Origin: Rusavskia elegans
Taxonomy: Eukaryota; Ascomycota; Lecanoromycetes; Teloschistales; Teloschistaceae
NCBI GenBank assembly: GCA_011316305.1
Contig: SAUG01000033.1
Span: 124,001 to 188,000, forward strand
Direction: 5' to 3'
DNA length: 64,000 nucleotides
Below the pieces are notes generated by a model that had not been told where the DNA came from, did no database searches, and saw only the letters and a list, made by a program, of their open reading frames with translations. A program made the position numbers and the translations under genes. Within the stretch, counting starts at the first letter, position 1, and each line of letters opens with the position of its first letter. This document shows positions 12,304 through 24,233 of the stretch, in pieces.

Positions 12304-14925
12304 ATACTAATATCTGCAGAAAAGTATTTTAAAAATAAATAAAATAAGTTCCGGTCTAATATTAGGAATGTCTTTAATAAGTATATTAAAATACGACGCT
12401 GTATCGAATCTTTTCTCGATTCTAAAAAGGAAATTCGCAATAAACGCTTTACTTAAAAATCGAATCTTCGTCGATTTTTTAGGAAGTAAAAGTATTTTAT
12501 TACTTATTATCGCGCTTTAGATAAATATAAAAGTAATTTTATTATTTAGAAGCAGCGCGTATTATTTCGTTTTAATAAATTTAATAATCTAGTTATATTC
12601 TACTCTTCTATAGGTTCTACGCTAGCTATATAAAAGGTATTTATTAAATCTATTCCGGTTTTTAATTTAATTAATTTAGATTAATTCCTAAAGAATTTTA
12701 ATTTCTTTTAACCTTTAGATCTAGAAAGCGTATAAAAGAATATCTAGTTAAAGATTCCTTTATAGTATATTTATCTATTCTAATTTTAAGTATTAATATT
12801 ATAAATTACGTCCGGGTTTTCGGAAATTTCCGCTAACTTTTATTTTTTAACGATTATTTTATTTTAAAAGGATAAAGTTAGAAACTATTCGTCCTTTAAT
12901 TATATATTAAATATAGGGTCCGGTATATTATTATTTAAATATTTTTCTAGTTCGGGTATAGAATTATAGTTAACCTTTTCTATTTTTTTAATAACGTTTC
13001 GATAGATTTTCTTAACATCTTCTATCTATAGTTTTTTAATTAACTTCTATATTTTATTATATTTAAAAGCTAATTATATTAGTAGGTAGTAGTATTCTTT
13101 CCAGATTTTTATTTTCCAGACTTCGTCTTTTTATTTAAAAAGGATATTAACTTTTTCAATTTATTCGTAGTTTATATTTAATCCGATATTTAATTCTTTA
13201 TATAAAAGGTTTTTTTATATAAGAGAATATATTATTTATAGTTCTAGTTTTCTTCTAACCGTACTTTCTTATACTAGTATTTCTAAAATTGATTTTTTCT
13301 ATTCTTTTCCTAGGATAATATACTATCTAGAGCTTTTAATTACTATAAAGTTAGAAACTCTAATAAATCTATTTTTTATTTTAACTTTAATATTTATAAT
13401 TCTACTATTTTACTAAAGGTATTTCTAAATATATCCTTTAATCTAATTATATAATCTTTTTATAATTTTATTTTCCTCTTTTCTATTTATAAAAGCTATT
13501 ATCTTATAACTTCAGATTTTAATTTTAAAAGTTATTATAAAAAGTTTTTCCGTTTTATATAGTTTAAATTCTACTACTAGTTTTTTCCCGCTTTTCTAGA
13601 TTTTATAGAGTATTATTCTAACCCCTTTTTATCTAATAGATAAATAAGGTATTTATTATTATAGCAGGCTATCTAACTTTTAGTTATATATTTTTTAGTT
13701 TTTTTTTCTAGATAATTTCTCTATTATCTTAAACTAGTATTTAGTTATTTCTATTATCTTTTTAATTAGATAATTTTTTTTAAAGTATTCTATCTTTCCG
13801 TATAAATAATAAACTTTAGTTCGCGATCCTTTAGTCTCGGTAGTATCGAGCTCTATTAAATTTCTGTTACGTTCGAGACTCTACAGGAATTCTATAGAAG
13901 GATTAGTCAGGCAAGCGAGCCTAATTATCTATAGCCGCCTATAGCCGATATAGCCGCCCTTCCGGATAGGACTCTTAGTAGACGGCTACCTATCGGCCTT
14001 TATAGCTACTTTTACTATATATATCGCTCTCTACTCCTATAGATAGTTTCTCTCGTTAGTCGTTAATATAATTATTAAATATATCTCTATTATTCGCTTC
14101 TTAATTACCTTATAATAAAGATACCTTATAATATCGTAACCGTACTTCTATAGGTATATAGGATTAGTTACGATAACCTACGCTAGGATTCCTTTACTAT
14201 TTAGTAGCTCGGACTACGTCCACGGCTATAGTTAGGCTCGAGCGTAACGCCCTCTGATATACAGAGACGTTACAATTTCCTTTAGGCTATCTTTTAAAAT
14301 ATTCTATTTTACTAAACTCCTATTTATTAATATATTATATATACTATCTAGTATTAATTTTTATCGCTAGTTTAATTAGATCTACTAGCGAGTCGGGTTT
14401 TTTAATTAATACTATAGTTTTTTTAATTCTACTACTAAATTCTTTAAAAAAATAGGCTTTTAAAACTAAATCCTTCTAGTCTATCTTATAAGCTAATATT
14501 TTAAACTAAATAATATAGATAGCTACCGACTTCTACTATCTTAGAACTATTAGTTTTTTTATTATTATTCTATTTTTATTATTATTTCCGAAGGTTTTTT
14601 TAATAGCTATAATTAAATTATCGAAATAATAAAATATTTAAAATATTTCTTTTTTTCTTTATCTTTTAGAATTATAGAAATAGTCTTCTATATAGGACTA
14701 GACCTAATTAAAGATTATTCCTTCTAAATAGGTTATTATAAATAAAATCCTAACTATTTTATTTAGAAACTGGTTTATATATAATATAAAGTAGATATTT
14801 ATTTAAATAAACTAGAGTTTTAAAAATCCTCTATCTCTTTTATAGATATTTAATATTACTATTTTAATAGTATCGTTTCGTTCTATAGAATAGGATAACG
14901 AGACCGATATAGTAAATTATTAAAA
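12304..14925 (-). pseudogene. gag region of element B, RIP-mutated and interrupted
   Basis: Collinear with A1 and A3 interiors, for example TTTTAATAATTTACTATATC next to the LTR on the minus strand. It is cut by the solo LTR 13865-14274 and by A2; the remaining ~350 bp of the interior lies at 7984-8333. No pol motif was seen. Confidence 0.5.
13865..14274 (+). repeat. Solo LTR S1
   Basis: A single 410 bp LTR (TGTTACG...GACGTTACA) with perfect TSD ATTTC (13860-13864 and 14275-14279). The equivalent place in A1 (near 6427) is the uninterrupted GATTTCCTTTAGAC, confirming the empty site. Internal sequence was lost by LTR-LTR recombination. Confidence 0.85.
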
Positions 14926-15336
14926 TATAACGTCCCTATATATTAAAGAGCGTTATATTTAATTCTAGCTATAGCTATAAATATAGTCCGAACTATTAAA
15001 TAGTAAAAAAATTCTAATATAGGTTATCGTAACTAATTCTATATAGCTATAAAAGTATAGTCGTAATATTATGAAATATCTTCGTTATATAGGTAGTTAA
15101 AAAGAGAATATATAAAGATATTTAATAATCCTATTAATAATTAACGAAAGAAGTTATCTAATAGAAATAAAGGAGTAATATATATAATAAAAGTAGCCGA
15201 TAGTACCGATAGATAGCTATTCTACTAAGATTTTATTAGAAAGATCGGCTATAGCGGCTATAGGCGGCTATAGATAATTAGCGTCGTTTAGTCAATCAAT
15301 CTTCCAGAGTACTTCTGTAGAATCGTAGACGTAATA
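14926..15336 (-). repeat. LTR of element B (5' in sense)
   Basis: 411 bp. Ends AGACGTAATA and is followed by TCGGG, the RIP-altered TSD. Confidence 0.75.
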
Positions 15337-15639
15337 TCGGGTAAAGCTTCTGGCTGTAGTAGCTAGCGTACTAGCAGGCGATCCTATAACTAGCGACCTT
15401 TTTAAAGCTACGCGGGCTAAAAAGTATTTTAACAATTTAGTAGAACGTTTAGATACGGGTTATACGATAAATATAGCCGAAGCGACGGACGTAAATAATT
15501 ACTTCGTAATATAGCAGATGGATATAGCGGAAATATTAGAAGCTGATAATTATATATAACGTCGAGGAAGAAATATATAGTATTTAAATTGGAACGAAGA
15601 CTGCGAGTAACGGAGTTATATTTATATAGTAGAGGATTC

Positions 15640-16647
15640 CCCCTTATAGGGCCTGTGTCCGGGGTTATAATTAAGTTATTATATATATACGTTTTATCAC
15701 CGTAGTTTTTATACGGTAACAACAGTTATTGCTTGTACAGCAAAGAATTTTCGCAGTCAAAAGTTAACTAAGGTTTACAGCGGTAATTGATCGTTTTTAT
15801 TTCATTATATCCTCTATTTGATTACTATTCCTCTCCTATCCAGGATTCCCTTATACCATTTCGAAATACGTACGATTATAAGCTACTAATATAGCCTCCA
15901 GGACTACCTACTAGGCGGTAATACTATCTTTTATCTTTATTATTTTATCCTCGTCTACGGTCGTATCCGAATCTAGATAGCCTGCTAACCTATCTAGATA
16001 TTCGATAACTGCTAGTTTAACTACTAGTTTAATAGCTAGCTTAGATTCCTACTTAAATTCTAGTAGGATAAAGGTTCCTACTAGAAATCTAATATAGTTA
16101 CTAAAGCTATATAGCTCCGGCGGATTCGGAATACGAGGCTTTAATATTATATTTAGAACTACCGGATTTTAGGATTCGAAGTCCGTTATAGTAGACGGAC
16201 TAATAAAGACTCGGTCGACGTAATCGAATAGCTCGAATTCGGCGGTTTTAAGCTCTATTTCTTTAAATTAGAAAGATATAATCGTGGTTATAGTATTAGT
16301 AGAGGTTCTATATATATCAGCCTGCAGCCTAGACTATTACGGAAGATACGTACGTTAGATACGATAGTAGATACTAGTAAAAAAAGACGAAGAAGAAGCG
16401 ACTGTAAGGTATATATATATACGAAAATTCTGCTACGTTATATTTTAAGTAAACTATAGAAGTTTATATTATAAATATATTACGGAATAGATTAGAATTA
16501 ATTTTATATAATTTTTTAATTTAAATTAATTAGACTGGAATACTAGTTTTTATACCGTATATCTAACGCTAGCGTACTAATACTGAAGTAAATTACTTAC
16601 GGAACCGACGGTTAACCGGATACCAAAAAAACAAATAAAACAATAAA
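15640..16647 (+). mobile_element. Y1: ~1 kb retroposon-like unit
   Basis: Flanked by a perfect 14 bp direct repeat ATAGTAGAGGATTC (15626-15639 and 16648-16661). Starts CCCCTTATAGGGCC, which contains a short hairpin, and ends in an A-rich tail (ACCAAAAAAACAAATAAAAC). A long A-rich-tailed TSD unit suggests target-primed insertion (LINE/SINE-like). Against that, the best reading frame lies on the minus strand, with FKEIELKTAEFELFDYVDRV and NPVVLNIILKPRIPNP conserved in Y2 apart from RIP stops. The product is not recognised. Confidence 0.55.
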
Positions 16648-16861
16648 ATAGTAGAGGATTCGTAATCGAATAAAAAAAGAAATAGTCAAATAGAAGTAAT
16701 TAACTGCGCTATAAACTTTACCTGACGAATATACCTTTAGCTATGAAAATTTCTTTATACGTAAAATATAACAATCGTTGCCGTATATAACGTTGATAGA
16801 ATATATATATATATATATATAAAAACTCAATATAATTTTAAATAGAAGCTTTTCAAAAAGG

Positions 16862-19545
16862 AAATAAAATTCTATAACTATTTTAGAAATTTTAAAACGT
16901 ATTAAAAAAACCGGAAAAAAGATTATCTTTATTAATTTATATCTAGAAAAACTATAAAATTATTAGAATAAATTCGAAAAAGTTAAAATCTAGGCTAATT
17001 TAAAGATTAAAAAATAATTAGTTAAGAATATTATAATAATATATCGACTATAACTTTAAAAAAATATATACGATATTTTAAATTTAAAATAAAATAATCG
17101 GTAATATTTATTCTAAAAAAAAATAGAAATTTTAGATTTTATATCGATTTTAGACGGATTAAATACTATAATATAGAAAGATAAATATTTTTTACCCCTT
17201 TTAATAGATTTGAAAAATAGGATAGAAAAAGCTAAATTTTTTACGAAATTAAATTTAAAGGATACCTTTAATCTATTAAAAAAAAAATAAAAAAAAAATA
17301 GAAAATAGTATTTAAAATAAATTATAAACTATTAAAATTTTTAGTAATATCTTTCGGATTAATAAATACGCCTACGATTTTATAACGCGTAGTTAATAAA
17401 GTATTATACGACTACTTTAATATTATTATTATAATCTATATAGATAACGTATTAATATAATCCGAAATAAATAACTAATATAAATAATATATTTACTAAA
17501 TATTATAAAAGTTCCGGGAATATAATTTTAAAGTTAAAAACAAAAATAGAATTTTTTAAAAAAGATATTATATTTTTAAAATATATAATTAATCTAGTAA
17601 ATACTATTATAAAAATAATAAAGCTATAAAAAATACGAGAATAACCGGTATCTAAAAATAAAAAAGATATATAAAATTTTCTAGAAATTATAGAATTTTA
17701 CTAAAATATAATAGAAAGATATATAAAGAAAACTATTTCTTTAATAAATATATTATAAAACGATACTATATTTTAATAAATAAAAACCGAAAATAAAGTA
17801 TTTAAATAACTTAAATAAAATTTTATAAATAATAACATTTTAGAAATTTTCGATTTAAATAAATAGATAATATTTTATATAAATATATCGAATAGAACTT
17901 TAGATTTTTATATAATATAAAAAGGTAAGCTTTTAGAATACTATTCTAGAAAATTAATACTATCGAAAATTAATTATATAATAACGGATAAAAAAATATT
18001 AGTAATCGTTATAAATTTTATATACTAGAAGATATATATAAACGGGATATTTAAAAAAAATAATAGTCTATATAGACTATAAAAATCTTTTATCGCTATT
18101 AATTGATAAAGAATTTAACTAAAGATATATAAAATAGACTAAAAAAATTACTTACTACAACTTTGAAATACGATATAATAAAGAAATAGATAATATAGTT
18201 ACCGATATTCTAAATCGAAAAGCAGATTACGAAACTATAGAAAAAATAAATCGACTACTATTAAAAAGAAATAGAGTAGTTCTAGAAAAGATAGAAATAT
18301 TAGAAAAAATTAATAATATAATTCGATTGATATATAATCTAAAAACGGCAGACTATTAAAATATTTAAACGAATTTAGAAAAAAACTAATATACCGGTTT
18401 TTAAAAAATATATTAAAGAGTATGTAAAAAATTACTCTAAATACGCTCTATTAAAAAAAAATAAATAGAAACCGATTAGTAAATTATATCCGTTCTAGAA
18501 ACCAGAATATTAATACTAGTAAATTATAATAGACTTTATAATAGAGTTACTAGAATCGTCGGAATCGATCGATTTATATATATAAATATTATATAATACA
18601 ATAGTAATAGTAGTAGATAGATTTATAAAATATATCAGGTTTTTATTTTATAAAATGATAATAATAGTAGAACAGTTTAGCTTTTTATTATTAAAGATAG
18701 TTTTCTACGAGAATAGTATTATAGAAAAAACTATATTAGATAGAGATAGAATTTTCGTCTCTAACTTTATAAAAAGATTAATCTAGATAGTTAGAATAAA
18801 ATAAATTATATTAATTTTATTCTATTTATAGACGGATAGATAAAGAGAAAGAATAAATTAAATATTAGAATTTTACTTTAGAATCTACTATTCCGAGGAA
18901 AAAGAAAACTAGATTAAACTTTTCTAAATAATATAAATAGCTATTAATTTATTATATAATAAAGATATTCGGATAATATCCGATAAACTTTTATATAGTA
19001 AAACTTTTAGATAAGAAATTATTATAGATATAAAAAATCCAGCGGTATAAACGTTTATTAATAAAATAAAAAATAATTAAAATAAAGCCAAGACGAAAAT
19101 ATAGTAAACGAAAGCTAAAGTTTAAAAAAAAGTAAATAAATCTAGAAGATAGTATAATATTTCGAAATAAAATAAAATACTATTATCGATAAAAAATCTA
19201 ATAGATAGAAAACTTAATAAACTATATATCAAAACCTTCGAGATATAGAATATTAAAGATATAATAGTATCGCTACAGTTGCTAGTAATAGAAATTTTCC
19301 CGAGATTCTATATTACTTTTCTAAAGAAAACGCCTGATAGTATACTATTCGCGAAAGACTAGTATTATTAAAAGCGAGAAAAATACGAAATTAAATATAT
19401 TATTAATAAAAATAAAGAAATAGACGAGTTTTTAATTAAATAGAAAGGGTTTCCAGACAAGAAAAAAACGTAGAAATTAAGAAAATATTTAAAGAATATC
19501 TAAAAGGCTATACGAAAATTTAGAAAATCGCTATAAAAAGAACTA
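16862..19545 (+). pseudogene. RT to integrase part of pol, element C
   Basis: Continues the pol begun at 3249. Reverse transcriptase is seen around 17000-17470 (VISFGLINTPTIL, then VIYIDNVLI, with N where the second D of YIDD is expected, a G-to-A change). Integrase-like sequence extends to about 19500, and the 3' LTR follows after ATCGCTATAAAAAGAACTA. RIP is severe. Confidence 0.65.
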
Positions 19546-19956
19546 TATTATATCTATAATTCTATAGAAGAATTCTAAAAAGTTAGTTAGTTAAACAAAA
19601 CTAATTATCTATAGCCGTCTATAGCCGCTATAACCGATTTTTATAATAGAATCTTTTAGTAGATAGCTATCTATCGGTACTATCGGCTACTTTTACTATA
19701 TATATTATTTACTAATTTTATTAAATAGCTTTTTTTATTCGTTATTAATATAATTATTAAATATCTTTAGTTATTTTCTTTTTAATTACTTCTATAATAA
19801 AGATATCTCGTAATATAGTAACTTTATTTTTATAGCTATACGAGACTAGTTATAATAATCTACGCTAGAATTCCTTTACTATTTAGTAGCTCGGATTACG
19901 TCTACGGCTGTAACTAGACTCGAACGTAACGCCTTCTGATATATAGGGACGTTACA
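19546..19956 (+). repeat. 3' LTR of element C
   Basis: 411 bp. Starts as a RIP-altered TGTTACG and ends GGGACGTTACA, followed by TSD CGCGG. Confidence 0.8.
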
Positions 19957-20467
19957 CGCGGTTGGCGCTTTATAATTATAGAAAATTTTTAACGATTAAA
20001 AGTCGCTAGAAATATTTTATAAATAGAAGTAGCTTTATATAAACTCTATATTAAATTTCGTACTATAGAATCTTTTCGTTTCTCTAATATCTATATTTTT
20101 ACTCGTTTTATCTACGTTTTAATCAATATATTTATTCAGTTTTACTATATTTAGTTTAAATTTATATTAATTAGATTACGCGAAAGCGTTTTAGATAAAT
20201 AACGTCTAACGTCTAATATAATTCTTTTCTATTATTTACTTCTATTATATTTTTAGAATTTTTAAAATTTTATTATCAGTTTCGGCGAGCTATATATCGA
20301 ATAATAATTATTTATTACGAAGTCTTTTTTCTTCTAACTTCTATTATCTGCGAGCGCGTCTAGTAATAACGATCTATATTTTATTTAATAAAGAGAAAAA
20401 TATCTATAGAAATAATATTATATTTTTCCATTTTAAAAAAAATAATAACTTTTAATAAATATCTTTT
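19957..20467. other. RIP-mutated flank, no gene
   Basis: AT-rich sequence that continues the frame interrupted at 2858. No recognisable protein or RNA. Confidence 0.5.
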
Positions 20468-21555
20468 CTTTTATAGGACCCCTGTCCGGAGTTATAATTG
20501 AGTTATTATATATATACGTTTTATTACCGTAGTTTTTATACGGCAATAATAGTTGTTATTTATATAGTAAAGAATTTTCGCAGTCAAAAGTTAACTAAAG
20601 TTTATAGCGTTGATTGTTTTTATTCTATTATATCCTCCATTTGATTACTATTCCTCCTCTATACTCCAGGAATAAATATCGCTCTATATATACGGAAGAG
20701 CGAGCGATCTTCTAGTACGTAGCTTTATCGATTCCCTTATACTACTTCGAAATACATACGATTATAAACTATTAATATAGCTTCTAGAACTACCTACTAG
20801 GCGGTAATACTATCTTTTATCTTTATTATTTTATCCTCGTCTATAGTCGTATCCGAATCTAGACGGTCTACTAATTTATTTAGATATTCGACGACTATTA
20901 GTTTATCTATTAGTTTAACGGCTAGCTTAGATTCCTGCTCGAATTCTAGTAGGATAAGAGCTCCTACTAGAAATCTAATACAGTCGCTAAAACTATATAG
21001 TTCCGGTAGATTTAGAATATAAAGCTTTAGTATCGTATTTAGGACTACCGGATCCTAGAATTCGAAATCCGTTATAGTAGACGGACTAGCGAGAACTCGG
21101 TCGACGTAATCGAATAGCTCGAATTCGGCGGTTTTAAATTCTATTTCTTTAAATTAGAAAGATATAATCGTAGTTTATTAGTAGAAGTTCTATATATATT
21201 AGACTACAGCCTGGACTATTACGGAAAATACGTACGTTAGATATAATAGTATAAATTAAGTCAGTCCGTAGTTGTTACAGGTACTAGTAAAAGAAGATAA
21301 AAAAGAAGCGACTATAAGGTATATATATATACGAAAATTCTACTACGTTATATTTACTAAATAAACTATAGGAATTTATACTATAAACGTATTACGGAAT
21401 AGATTAGAGTTAATTTTATATAGTTTTTTAGTTTAAATTAATTAGACTAGGGTACTAGTTCTTATACCGTATATCTAACGCTAGCGTACTAATATTAAAG
21501 TAAATTGCTTACGGAACCGACGGTTAATCGGGTACCAAAAAAACAAATAAAATAA
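20468..21555 (+). mobile_element. Y2: second copy of the Y unit
   Basis: Flanked by a perfect 15 bp direct repeat TAATAAATATCTTTT (20453-20467 and 21556-21570). Aligns with Y1 along its length, with a ~60 bp segment near 20665-20730 and a ~25 bp segment near 21255 absent from Y1. The same A-rich end (CCAAAAAAACAAATAAAATAA) and the same minus-strand reading frame are present. Confidence 0.6.
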
Positions 21556-21884
21556 TAATAAATATCTTTTTTTTAATATCCGTTTAGAATTTTCTATTTT
21601 CATTTTCGCTTTTATAGTCTTTTTATCTATTTTTTAATAGTTTCTAGAATTTCGTATTCTTTTTTACGTTTTTATTTATCGTTTGATTATAATATCTTTT
21701 ATCGAATTTAAAATTTTAGTTTTAAATCTTTTATATAATTTTCGATACCTTTTTAAATTTTATACAGCGCTGCTAGAATTAGCGCTACTACTAAAGTTAG
21801 CGCTACTATTAGAAAAAAATATTATTCGAAAGATAAAATTTTAAAATATATATATTATTATCTTTAAAATATATAAAATAGTAC
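21556..21884. other. AT-rich flank between Y2 and E
   Basis: RIP-like DNA that would join directly to 33132 if element E were removed. Nothing further is recognised. Confidence 0.5.
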
Positions 21885-22131
21885 TAGTATTATTATAAAT
21901 CATTTGAGCTGCCTGGAATTTATATAGAGTTCAGTGGATATAGAAGCACTGGCCGATAGTACCGGCTGACTAATACGCTGACTAAGCCCCGTTAACCGCG
22001 GCTTATTAACCCTGCGGGAATTATTACCTAATTAGGCCTAACGTTCAGCTTTATTCGCTTATTTATAGAGGAGCTTTCTACCTATATATAAATATTAAGC
22101 TATTATTATTATCTTAAATCGATCTATAATA
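21885..22131 (+). repeat. 5' LTR of element E
   Basis: About 247 bp. Contains TGACTAATACGCTGACTAAG and CCTAATTAGGCCTAACG. The exact left edge is inferred from similarity to 32879-33126. Confidence 0.7.
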
Positions 22132-22949
22132 ATTAGTAGTAATAAAAGATTTATTTATACGTACTATATAATATATATATAGCGTTTATAAATACTAATT
22201 CCCGTTTATAAATATTAATAGAACTAGTAATATTATCCGTATTTTTAGAGATACTAACTATTTTAATTAAGTATATTTTATTAGCAGTATTTACTAAATA
22301 ACTATCGTTCCTTACTAGTTATACTTTATATATTTAGATACGATAGGAATAAACCGGCTTATTAATTAGACTTTAATTAATTATAATAGCGATAGACGAG
22401 CTACCTCTATTTTTCGATAATAGTACTATCTTTTTCGGGTACCAGCTCGTCGAATTTATAGATAGAACCGGCTTTAGATATACTACTAATTAGTACTAGA
22501 ATATACTAGATTCTTTAAACTTCGTATATAATAATTATAATAATTTTAGGCCTCCTAGAACCGAAGCAGATAACGCTATAGGCGCTAAAATAAAATTATC
22601 CTTCCGGCTATCCCGATCGCCTAGATAGCCCGATAAATAGTTAGATAGCGGGGCTACAGCGTAAACTGCTATTAAATATTTTAAAGAAAGTACTATAAAG
22701 TTCCGGAACGACCCTATATATATATAAGCTATTATAAATTATTAAATCTCTATTAAAAGTAAAAAAAAGGAAGATATAGTCGATAAAGCCCTAGCGGACC
22801 TTTTTACTTTATCTAAATCGGATATAATCCGGAAACTAAATATAACGCGAAGCTATAGTTCTAATCCTATAGTAATATAATTCCTCGAGAAATTAGAGAA
22901 ATAGAATATTATAATCTAGATAGAGCTTATAGAATTTCGCTAATAAAGC

Positions 22950-23823
22950 TAATAGAGAAAGAAGATATTTTTACTACTATCTAAACTTCCTGCGTTTTTT
23001 ACTAGAACTAATAAATATAAGAAATTCGTCGTAGGCGATATTAGCTACTTCGATTCCTTCTATAATAATAAATCCGCCGAGACCGGGCCTTATATCGAAT
23101 ATATAGATAAGAATATCTATTTCCGCGACGTCTATATCTTTACCGAACGAGTTAAAAACGTCGCTAGATTAAATAGTAAAGTTAAAAAGAACCTGTAGAT
23201 ATATTTTTATAGTAAAGCTCTATAATAATATTCTAATAAACTCTCGGATATAAAAAAGAAATATCTAATAAAAGACTTCGATATATAGATTAGCGCCTTA
23301 ATTACTCGCTTTAAACTACCGATAGAAAAAGGAATACGTATCCTAAATTAAAAAAAGTATACTATTAAAGATATAAGCCGCTATCGCGAACCTCGCGAAT
23401 ATAGCTAGGCTAGACTTCGAGCTATAAAGATCGCCGAAATAACTAATACTCGGTAAATTATTATATAGATATAAATAGATCTCGCTATTCCTTTTCGTAC
23501 TATCTTTATTTCTAAACCGACGGAAAAGACTACTATTAATATATTCTTTCGATTAATAGATAATTATAAGCTCGAAATCTAGACTATAGGAAAAGACTGC
23601 TTTCGGTAATTTCGGGAAATACTTTCTAATAATTTAAGCCGTTAATAAATAGGGAATCCGTTTCTATTCCGGTCCTAACCGGTACTAGAAAATCTAATAT
23701 ACTAATCGATATTTAGTTCCGATTTTTCCGGATATAAATATTAGCGTTCTATAGTTTAGTAAACTCTTTAGCCTTTCTAGAAATATTAGTTTCCTTTTAT
23801 TAAAAGAGATCTACTAGGAGCGT
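22950..23823 (+). pseudogene. gag of element E (RIP-mutated)
   Basis: Reads ARTNKYKKFVVGDISYFD, FRDVYIFTERVKNVARLNSK and FDIQISALITRFKLPIEKG apart from RIP stops. The GDISYFDSFY...GPY...VYIFTERVKN pattern is the capsid region of common fungal Gypsy Gag proteins. It is cut at 23824 by A3. Confidence 0.6.
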
Positions 23824-24233
23824 TATTACGTCCGCGATTCTATAAAGGTTCTATAGAAAGATTAGTTAAGTAAACGAGCCTAATTATCTATAGCCGCCTA
23901 TAGCCGATATAGCCGCCTTTTTAGACAGGATTTTTAATAGATAGCTATCTATCGGCTTTTACGGCTATTTTTACTATATATATCGCTTATTACTTCTATA
24001 GATAATTTCTCTTATTAGTTATTAATATAATTATTAAATATATTTCTACTATTTTCTTTTTAATTATTTTATAATAAAGATACTTCGTAATATTATAACC
24101 GTACCTTTACGGATATATAGGATTAATTATAATAACCTATACTAGGATTCTTTTACTATTTAATAGCTCGGACTATATCTATAGCTATAGCTAGGCTTAA
24201 ATATAATACCTTCTAATATATAGAGATATTATA
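23824..24233 (+). repeat. 5' LTR of A3
   Basis: 410 bp. Starts TATTACGTCCGCG and ends GAGATATTATA. Confidence 0.8.

Larger units (their letters stand above)
7571..15336 (-). mobile_element. Element B: gag-only LTR retrotransposon carrying A2 and a solo LTR
   Basis: LTRs at 7571-7983 and 14926-15336 (413 and 411 bp, the subtype with GCGTCGTTTAG). The TSD is CCGGG (7566-7570) against TCGGG (15337-15341), differing by one C-to-T, as expected if RIP spread into the duplicated target. X2 shows the uninterrupted target (GACCGGATAAG). Removing A2 (8334-12303) and the solo LTR (13865-14274) leaves an interior of ~2.56 kb, matching A1 and A3 in length and gag content. Confidence 0.75.
3722..16861 (-). 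mobile_element. X1: ~1 kb retroposon-like unit split by later insertions
   Basis: Flanked by a 12 bp direct repeat, AAATAAACTTCT (3710-3721) and AAATAAAATTCT (16862-16873), inside element C pol; A2 shows the empty site. The unit proper is 3722-4147, 7493-7570, 15342-15639 and 16662-16861, about 1 kb. The rest is A1, B and Y1. Its low-coordinate end is T-rich and, read on the minus strand, gives an A-rich tail. That end is about 65% identical over ~80 bp to the A-rich end of Y (inverted). On the plus strand it has a protein-like frame, KATRAKKYFNNLVERLDTG, conserved in X2. Strand is assigned from the A-rich tail and is uncertain. Confidence 0.6.
2859..19956 (+). mobile_element. Element C: pol-only LTR retrotransposon, RIP-mutated, with nested insertions
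   Basis: Boundaries come from LTRs at 2859-3248 and 19546-19956 and from a perfect 5 bp target duplication CGCGG (2854-2858 and 19957-19961). After removing the X1 insertion (3722-16861) the internal region is about 3.2 kb. It starts directly after the 5' LTR with TTTTAAAAACTCCGG and a retropepsin-like segment, continues through reverse transcriptase (16862 onward) and ends near the integrase end at the 3' LTR. No gag is visible. The internal start and end match element A2 (opposite orientation), so this is a repeated structure and not a private deletion. Heavily stop-riddled by CpA to TpA change, so it is inactive. Confidence 0.8.

Noticed and set aside
15429..15722. 97-codon minus-strand frame spanning X1 and Y1
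   Set aside because: Crosses the junction of two mobile elements and is AT-biased, so it is a chance frame.
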